Below are positions 4,885 to 8,849 of a stretch of 8,849 nucleotides of DNA, piece after piece. A program made the position numbers and the translations under genes. A model generated the notes under the pieces. That model searched no databases. It was not told the DNA's origin and was given only the letters and a program-made list of their open reading frames with translations. Positions within the stretch are counted from its first letter, which is position 1. Every line of letters begins with the position of its first letter. The stretch is from Elusimicrobiota bacterium. GTDB lineage: Bacteria > Omnitrophota > Gorgyraeia > Zapsychrales > Fredricksoniimonadaceae. The stretch is from contig JAAYZZ010000183.1 in NCBI GenBank assembly GCA_012514595.1, positions 1 through 8,849 of the forward strand, read 5' to 3'.

Positions 4885-5829
4885 TTACGTGAATTGATAT
4901 CCCATATCTGCAAGCATGGATTGATCATCCCGCCAGTTCTTCTGCGTCCGGACATGCAGGTCCAGAAAGACCTTTCCGTCGAGAATGGACTCCAGGTCCG
5001 CCCGGGCCAGCGTCCCGGCCTTCTTGATGAACTGGCCGCCCTTGCCGATCACGATCTCCTTCTGCGAATCCCGCTCCACGAGGACCTGCGCGCTGATCCG
5101 AAGCGTCTTCCCCTTGACCGGGCGCATCTCCTCCACCACGACGGCGATGGAATGCGGGATCTCCTCGCGCGTGAGAAGAAAGAATTTCTCGCGGATGATA
5201 TCCGCGACAAGATGTTTCTGCGGAGTATCGGAGATCACGTCCTCCTCGTAATAAAAATCCCCCTCGGGAAGGACATCAAAGATAAGATCAACGAGCTTCT
5301 CGATCTGGGTCCCCTTGAGCCCCGAGAGCGGCACGAAGGTGACACCCTTCATCTCGGCGACCTTCTCTTTGCGCGCATCCTCCCACAGGGCCAGGTATTC
5401 CCCAAGGTGCTCTCCGTTCAAATCGATCTTGTTGAGCCCGACGATGACCGGGACCTTCATGCCCTTCAGTCTCTCGACGATCCGGTATTCTTCCTCACCC
5501 ACAGGACGCGAGGTGTCGGTCAGATGGATAATGGCATCGACCCCGTGAACGGCATCCGCGCACGAACGGGACATGAACTTTCCCAGCTGGTCCCGCCCCT
5601 GATACCATCCGGGGGTATCCACGAACACGACCTGTCCGCGCTCCTCGGTCAGGACCCCCTTCACGTTCTGCCGCGTCGTCTGGGGGACGGGTGAGACGAT
5701 CGCCACCTTTTCCCCGATGATCGCATTCAGCAGGGTCGATTTCCCGACATTGGGCCGCCCCACGATCGCCACGAACCCTGCCCGCAGGGCCTTGGGGCCC
5801 TTTTCTGCCTTTTTTCCACTTGCCATCAT
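4885..5829 (-). CDS. era: GTPase Era
   Basis: A ribosome-assembly GTPase that binds the 3' end of 16S rRNA through its KH domain and checks 30S maturation, at the cytoplasm and inner membrane face. The 314 residues show G1 GRPNVGKST at 24-32, the G2 region PVPQTTRQN at 47-55, G3 DTPG at 71-74, G4 NKID at 133-136 and a G5 SGLKG at 169-173. G5 has Gly where Ala is usual (SAL). The KH domain carries EIVIGKGGQFIKK at 258-270, and the tail has KNWRDD at 297-302 near the end, as in other Era proteins. Two adjacent ATGs (5827-5829 and 5824-5826) are possible starts. GGGAG lies 3 nt before the first and 6 nt before the second, so the second is plausible too. Both touch the stop of the upstream membrane-protein gene, suggesting coupling. 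Family membership is certain. Confidence 0.97.
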   Translation of the reverse strand: MMASGKKAEKGPKALRAGFVAIVGRPNVGKSTLLNAIIGEKVAIVSPVPQTTRQNVKGVLTEERGQVVFVDTPGWYQGRDQLGKFMSRSCADAVHGVDAIIHLTDTSRPVGEEEYRIVERLKGMKVPVIVGLNKIDLNGEHLGEYLALWEDARKEKVAEMKGVTFVPLSGLKGTQIEKLVDLIFDVLPEGDFYYEEDVISDTPQKHLVADIIREKFFLLTREEIPHSIAVVVEEMRPVKGKTLRISAQVLVERDSQKEIVIGKGGQFIKKAGTLARADLESILDGKVFLDLHVRTQKNWRDDQSMLADMGYQFT

Positions 5830-6092
5830 TTGCTCCCATTACGATATTTGAACATCACGATCCCCACGACAGAAAAGAGGGTCAAATTCACGATGCTGAA
5901 GACCTTGAGCACCTTGTCGGTCGTGACGAGCCCCCAGGGCAGCATCACCAGCATGCACCCCCACACCCCCAGGAACCAGGCAAGGCTCAGATCTTCAGAG
6001 GAGCGGCGACGGATGATCCTAAGGATGAGCGGGATATTCCACAGCGGCATCACGATGGACGCGATCAGGGCCAGGGTTTCCAGAGAATGCAT
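5826..6092 (-). CDS. PQ-loop / SemiSWEET-like small membrane protein
   Basis: An 88-residue, very hydrophobic protein with three predicted membrane helices, about residues 5-25, 36-55 and 63-82. The first helix contains Pro21 followed by LILRIIRRRSSEDLSL. This is the layout of the PQ-loop/MtN3 family (a proline in helix 1, then a basic loop ending in S-x-x-x-(I/L)S), with Leu in place of the Gln of the PQ pair. Bacterial SemiSWEETs are about 85-100 residues and dimerise to move sugars by alternating access. Substrate cannot be told here, and the divergence leaves the transport role as inference. The start at 6090-6092 has AAGGA 4 nt upstream, overlapping the kinase stop codon. Its TGA overlaps the era start, an odd partner for a transporter. 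Confidence 0.8.
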   Translation of the reverse strand: MHSLETLALIASIVMPLWNIPLILRIIRRRSSEDLSLAWFLGVWGCMLVMLPWGLVTTDKVLKVFSIVNLTLFSVVGIVMFKYRNGSK

Positions 6093-6099
6093 AACGTCC

Positions 6100-7005
6100 T
6101 TAGGCCGTAGCCGAAAATTGCAGATACTCCTTGAGCCGCCGGTCCGCCTCGCGGATCGTGAGCGGCGCGGTCTTCGCCATTCCGAACCCCTCGACGTTGA
6201 AAGACGCCAGGACCGACCCGTAGATCACCGCCCGGCGGAAGGACTTCTCATCCATCCGACGGACCTTGCTCAGGTACCCGAACATCCCTCCGGCAAAAGT
6301 GTCCCCGGCCCCGGTCGGGTCGACGACACGTCCGATCGGATAGGCGGGAAAAGCGAACTGGAACTTGCGCGAAACAACATAAACCCCGTGCTCCCCCTTC
6401 TTGACGACCACGACCCTCGGCCCCATGGCCAGGATCGCGGCTGCCGCCTTGACGAGATTCCGCTCACCGGTCAGAAGCCTTGTCTCCCCGTCGTTGAGAA
6501 CAAAGATGTCCGCCCTCTTGATGAGCCGGCGCAGGTCCTTGAGCGCGGTATTGATCCACAGATTCATCGTATCCAGACCCACAAGGGCGGGCGCCTTCAT
6601 CAGGGACAACAGACGCTCCTGAACAACGGGTGCGAGGTTCGCGAGAAAGACATGCGACATCCCGCGCTGACGATCGGTCAGGGCCGGGACATAATCCGCC
6701 AGGACCCCCAACCGGGTATCGTGCGTGATCGCGCTGTTCAAGTCCTCTTTCTTGTACTCTCCGCTCCAGCGGAATGTCTTTCCGTCCGCCACCGTCAGGG
6801 CAGAAAGGTCAACACCCTTGCGCCTCAAAAAGTCCCGATGCGCCTTCGGAAAGTCTTTCCCGACCACGCCGACAATATGCACATCATCAAAAAGGCGCGC
6901 GCTCATCGAAAAATGCGCCGCGCTCCCCCCCAGCATCGCCTTTTTGACGCCGGAAGGCGTCTTCACATCATCGAGGGCCACCGTACCAAGCACCAGAACC
7001 GCCAT
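6100..7005 (-). CDS. PfkB-family (ribokinase-like) sugar or nucleoside kinase
   Basis: An ATP-dependent kinase of the ribokinase/PfkB fold, 301 residues, cytoplasmic. The N-terminal signature is at LGGSAAHFSMSARLF (25-39), where the diglycine closes over the substrate; GVVGKDFP follows at 46-53. The C-terminal signature is DPTGAGDTFAGGMFGYL (229-245), with the anion hole GAGD and catalytic base Asp235. The segment GLDTMNLWI at 143-151 and NDGETRLLTGE at 171-181 are those of a widespread uncharacterised PfkB subgroup rather than of ribokinase or 1-phosphofructokinase, as far as I recall. The substrate is unknown. The start at 7003-7005 has AGGAGG 4 nt upstream, 8 nt after the yjbQ stop. The PQ-loop gene follows after 7 nt; a sugar carrier next to a sugar kinase would make sense but is unproven. 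Confidence 0.9.
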   Translation of the reverse strand: MAVLVLGTVALDDVKTPSGVKKAMLGGSAAHFSMSARLFDDVHIVGVVGKDFPKAHRDFLRRKGVDLSALTVADGKTFRWSGEYKKEDLNSAITHDTRLGVLADYVPALTDRQRGMSHVFLANLAPVVQERLLSLMKAPALVGLDTMNLWINTALKDLRRLIKRADIFVLNDGETRLLTGERNLVKAAAAILAMGPRVVVVKKGEHGVYVVSRKFQFAFPAYPIGRVVDPTGAGDTFAGGMFGYLSKVRRMDEKSFRRAVIYGSVLASFNVEGFGMAKTAPLTIREADRRLKEYLQFSATA

Positions 7006-7013
7006 GTTGCCTC

Positions 7014-7433
7014 CTATTCACCGACGATCTTGACCAGCACACGCTTGCGTCGACGACCGTCGAACTCGCCGTAAAAGATCTGCTCCCACGGACCGAAATC
7101 AAGGTCCCCCTGCGTGACCGCGACGACCACCTCGCGCCCCATGACCTGACGCTTCAAATGCGCATCCCCGTTATCCTCCCCCGTATCGTTATGGCGATAC
7201 TGGGATGTCGGCGCGTGCGGGGCCAGTGTCTCCAGCCACTTTTCATAGTCCTGATGAAGTCCGGATTCATCATCATTGATGAAGACGCTTGCGGTGATAT
7301 GCATCGCGTTCACCAAACAAAGACCTTCCTTGATCCCGCTCTTTTTAAGAACCCTGCGAACCTCTGGGGTGATGTTGATGAACGCCCGACGCTGAGGGAT
7401 GTCGAACCAGAGCTCCTCACGGACAGACCTCAT
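7014..7433 (-). CDS. yjbQ: YjbQ / UPF0047 family protein
   Basis: A 139-residue protein of the YjbQ family (UPF0047), small beta-rich oligomers often annotated as a secondary thiamine-phosphate synthase because some members complement a thiE defect; the native role is unsettled. Family landmarks are all here: NAMHITASVFINDDESGL at 42-59 with His45, YRHNDTGEDNGDAHLKRQ at 79-96 with His81 and His92, and GPWEQIFYGEFDG at 114-126. The conserved His and acidic residues probably bind a metal. Length equals the family norm. The start at 7431-7433 overlaps the TPR gene's stop by 4 nt (ATGA), with AAGGAG 8 nt upstream, and the kinase gene follows after 8 nt. Confidence 0.92.
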   Translation of the reverse strand: MRSVREELWFDIPQRRAFINITPEVRRVLKKSGIKEGLCLVNAMHITASVFINDDESGLHQDYEKWLETLAPHAPTSQYRHNDTGEDNGDAHLKRQVMGREVVVAVTQGDLDFGPWEQIFYGEFDGRRRKRVLVKIVGE

Positions 7434-7840
7434 ACCGCGCGCTCCTTCCCCTTCCGGGGACGCCCCTTGAGCTTCAGACGCTCGGCCTCAAAGAACTCGC
7501 GAAAGGGAGCATAGTTCATCAGCTTCTCCAGGTCCGGATCCTTGGAGATCTGCGCCAGATCCACATAGCCCAGATCGAAGGCGCGGCGCATGGCCTGATC
7601 CGCATCGGAAAGCCGGCCCACCAGCGAATAGCTGCACGCGAGATTGTAGATGACCAGAGCGTCATCCGGACGCAACCGGGACAACCTCTCGTCGACATCG
7701 AGCCCCTTGTCATACTGGCCCTCGCGGGTGTAGAGATCCCCGAGGCACATCAGGGCCTCGATAAAGTTGGGACTCCGCCGCAGGATATCTTCGTAGAACG
7801 CGATCTCGAACTGGGGATCTTCCTTGGAACGTTTGGCCAT
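7430..7840 (-). CDS. Small TPR-repeat protein
   Basis: A 136-residue soluble protein without signal peptide or membrane segment. Two tetratricopeptide repeats can be followed: about residues 26-59 (ALMCLGDLYTREGQYDKGL core) and 61-91 (ALVIYNLACSYSLVGRLSDA core). A partial helix pair precedes them at 10-23. After them comes the cap often seen at the end of TPR arrays, ISKDPDLEKL with PFREFF (98-117). The tail is strongly basic (KLKGRPRKGKER). TPR domains bind other proteins; the partner is unknown. The start at 7838-7840 has no strong Shine-Dalgarno, and a 43-nt gap separates it from the aminotransferase. Its TGA overlaps the yjbQ start. Confidence 0.85.
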   Translation of the reverse strand: MAKRSKEDPQFEIAFYEDILRRSPNFIEALMCLGDLYTREGQYDKGLDVDERLSRLRPDDALVIYNLACSYSLVGRLSDADQAMRRAFDLGYVDLAQISKDPDLEKLMNYAPFREFFEAERLKLKGRPRKGKERAV

Positions 7841-7883
7841 AGCCTGACAACCGCCTGACGGTAAAGACTTCCGCCTGCCCGTA

Positions 7884-8849
7884 CTATTTCTTTTTCTTCT
7901 TCAAATAGCGCCCGATCCTTAGGACCGCCTCCCGCAGATTGTCAAAACTCGAGGCATAGGAGATCCTCACGAAACCCTCTCCGTGCGGCGTGAACGCGGT
8001 CCCGGGAACAAGCGCGACCTTCTCCTTCTCCAGAAGGTCCCGGGCGAAATCCATGGAGGACATCCCCGTCCTCTTTACTGACGGGAAGACATAGAACGCG
8101 CCCTGCGGCATCGGACACTTCAGCCCCAGCTCATTCAACGACGTGACAATATAATTACGCCGACGCTGGTATTCCTTGCGCATCGCGATCACTTCCTTAT
8201 GCCCGTTCTTCAACGCCTCAAGAGCGGCCATCTGACTGGTGATCGACGCACAGAGCATCGTATACTGATGGATCTTGGTCATGCCCGCGATCAGTTCCTT
8301 CGGCCCGCAGGCCAAACCCAGACGGAACCCCGTCATCGCATACGCCTTGGAGAACCCGTTCAGATACGCGGTCCGCTCCTTCATCCCCGGGATCGTGGGC
8401 AGCGGCACATGATCGAACCCGTAGGTCAGCTCATCATAAACCTCGTCGCTGATCACCAAAAGATCGTGCCTGCGCACGACCTTGCTGATCTCCATCAATT
8501 CCTTGCGGGTATAGGACACCCCCGTCGGATTGCACGGATAGTTGAGAAGGAGGGCCCGCACCCCCGGACGATACGCCGCCTCGATCATCCGGGGCGTCAC
8601 CTTGAACCCCTGGCGGATGTCCGTATCGATATAGACGGGTTCTCCACCGGCGAGAAGCGCCAGCGGTCCATACGACACATAACAGGGCCGGGGGATCATG
8701 ATCTTTTCACCAGGATTGAGGATGGCCCGAACGATCAGGTCCAACGCTTCGCTCACGCCCACCGTGATCAGGATCTCCTCCTCCGGATCATACGAAAGCC
8801 CGTAACGTCCCTTGAGAAAACGCCCGACCTCCTGGCGCAGTTCGAGAAG
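7884..8849 (-). CDS. PLP-dependent class I/II aminotransferase, 5'-truncated by the window
   Basis: A fold-type I aminotransferase of the aspartate/aromatic group. The frame is open to the right edge, so 321 residues are visible and about 70 N-terminal ones are missing. In fragment numbering: ITVGVSEAL at 27-35 (cofactor phosphate region), NYPCNPTG at 103-110 with the Asn that contacts PLP, SDEVYDELTY at 134-143 with the Asp that binds the pyridine nitrogen and the following Tyr, and GFSKAYAMTGFRLG at 165-178 with Schiff-base Lys168. The substrate carboxylate Arg is probably Arg295 in FVRISYASS. The pattern fits AspC/PatA-like enzymes; the amino donor cannot be set from the sequence. The C-terminus ends in a run of five lysines. 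A GTG at 8760-8762 is inside the conserved domain and is not the start. Confidence 0.93.
   Translation of the reverse strand, partial: LLELRQEVGRFLKGRYGLSYDPEEEILITVGVSEALDLIVRAILNPGEKIMIPRPCYVSYGPLALLAGGEPVYIDTDIRQGFKVTPRMIEAAYRPGVRALLLNYPCNPTGVSYTRKELMEISKVVRRHDLLVISDEVYDELTYGFDHVPLPTIPGMKERTAYLNGFSKAYAMTGFRLGLACGPKELIAGMTKIHQYTMLCASITSQMAALEALKNGHKEVIAMRKEYQRRRNYIVTSLNELGLKCPMPQGAFYVFPSVKRTGMSSMDFARDLLEKEKVALVPGTAFTPHGEGFVRISYASSFDNLREAVLRIGRYLKKKKK

Larger units (their letters stand above)
1556..8849 (-). other. Probable eleven-gene operon, aminotransferase to corA
   Basis: Eleven consecutive same-strand genes are separated by 43, -4, 8, 7, -4 (or -1 if Era uses its second ATG), 16, 10, 3, -4 and 16 nt. 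No terminator or clear promoter is visible in any of these junctions. The promoter would lie right of the window. Internal promoters within coding sequence cannot be excluded, and the 43-nt gap before the TPR gene is the likeliest place for a break. Confidence 0.6.

Noticed and set aside
4869..4955. N-terminal extension of rubrerythrin to the ATG at 4953-4955
   Set aside because: The extension would overlap the end of era, reads as a low-complexity basic stretch unlike the family, and the ATG at 4866-4868 has its own GGAGGT.
4867..5694. A 275-codon plus-strand frame opposite era
   Set aside because: Antisense shadow of era; no motif or own ribosome site, and all Era G motifs and the KH loop are in the minus-strand frame.
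5830..7074. A 414-codon open frame on the plus strand
   Set aside because: It lies antisense to the PfkB kinase and PQ-loop genes, which have clear family motifs. Its predicted protein has no recognisable motif, and long antisense frames are expected in G+C-rich coding DNA.
7841..7883. Three CAGGC copies in the 43-nt gap before the TPR gene, considered as operator or hairpin
   Set aside because: Spacing is uneven, no stable stem forms, and the motif is common in DNA of this composition.
8760..8762. GTG as possible start of the aminotransferase
   Set aside because: The frame continues to the window edge with good aminotransferase sequence (LLELRQEVGRFLKGRYGL and onwards), so the true start lies outside the window.

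Overview
The window (roughly 57% G+C by eye) is a compact stretch of a bacterial chromosome. Every gene I can support lies on the minus strand, so transcription runs from the right edge to the left. The gene set is mostly housekeeping: Era, endonuclease III, ribosomal protein S21, PurH, an aminotransferase and a PfkB kinase. Rubrerythrin points to an anaerobic or microaerophilic life style. The exact lineage cannot be read from the sequence. An uncultivated Gram-negative-like phylum such as Omnitrophota is a guess from gene content and general look only.

Right to middle (8849 to 1556) is one closely packed run of eleven genes. In transcription order they are: a 5'-truncated class I/II aminotransferase, a small TPR protein, YjbQ, a PfkB-family sugar/nucleoside kinase, a three-helix PQ-loop/SemiSWEET-like membrane protein, the GTPase Era, rubrerythrin, a stand-alone response-regulator receiver domain, NAD(P)HX epimerase, endonuclease III and a CorA-type metal transporter. 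Gaps are 43 nt or less, and three junctions are 4-nt ATGA-type overlaps (at Era the outcome depends on which of two adjacent ATGs is used). The layout fits one long operon. In its second half, peroxide reduction, repair of damaged NAD(P)H and oxidised-base excision are adjacent, with a receiver domain between them.

Next comes a one-gene unit, 1297-1536: a consensus sigma70 promoter (TTGACA, 16 nt, TATAAT), rpsU encoding a 54-residue S21, and a strong intrinsic terminator. Past the terminator lies a DJ-1/PfpI-family gene (1241 to 732) with no clear promoter or Shine-Dalgarno of its own.

At the left edge is the first 200 codons of purH. The 131-nt gap between the DJ-1 gene and purH is almost entirely one 117-bp gapless imperfect palindrome (608-724) centred at 666, built from AGGTTAA-like units. 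This is the least ordinary piece of DNA in the window. No RNA genes, IS elements, CRISPR arrays or origins were seen. No previously undescribed multi-gene system is evident. The best leads are the palindrome, the CorA homologue with SMN in place of GMN, and the possible damage-repair grouping.
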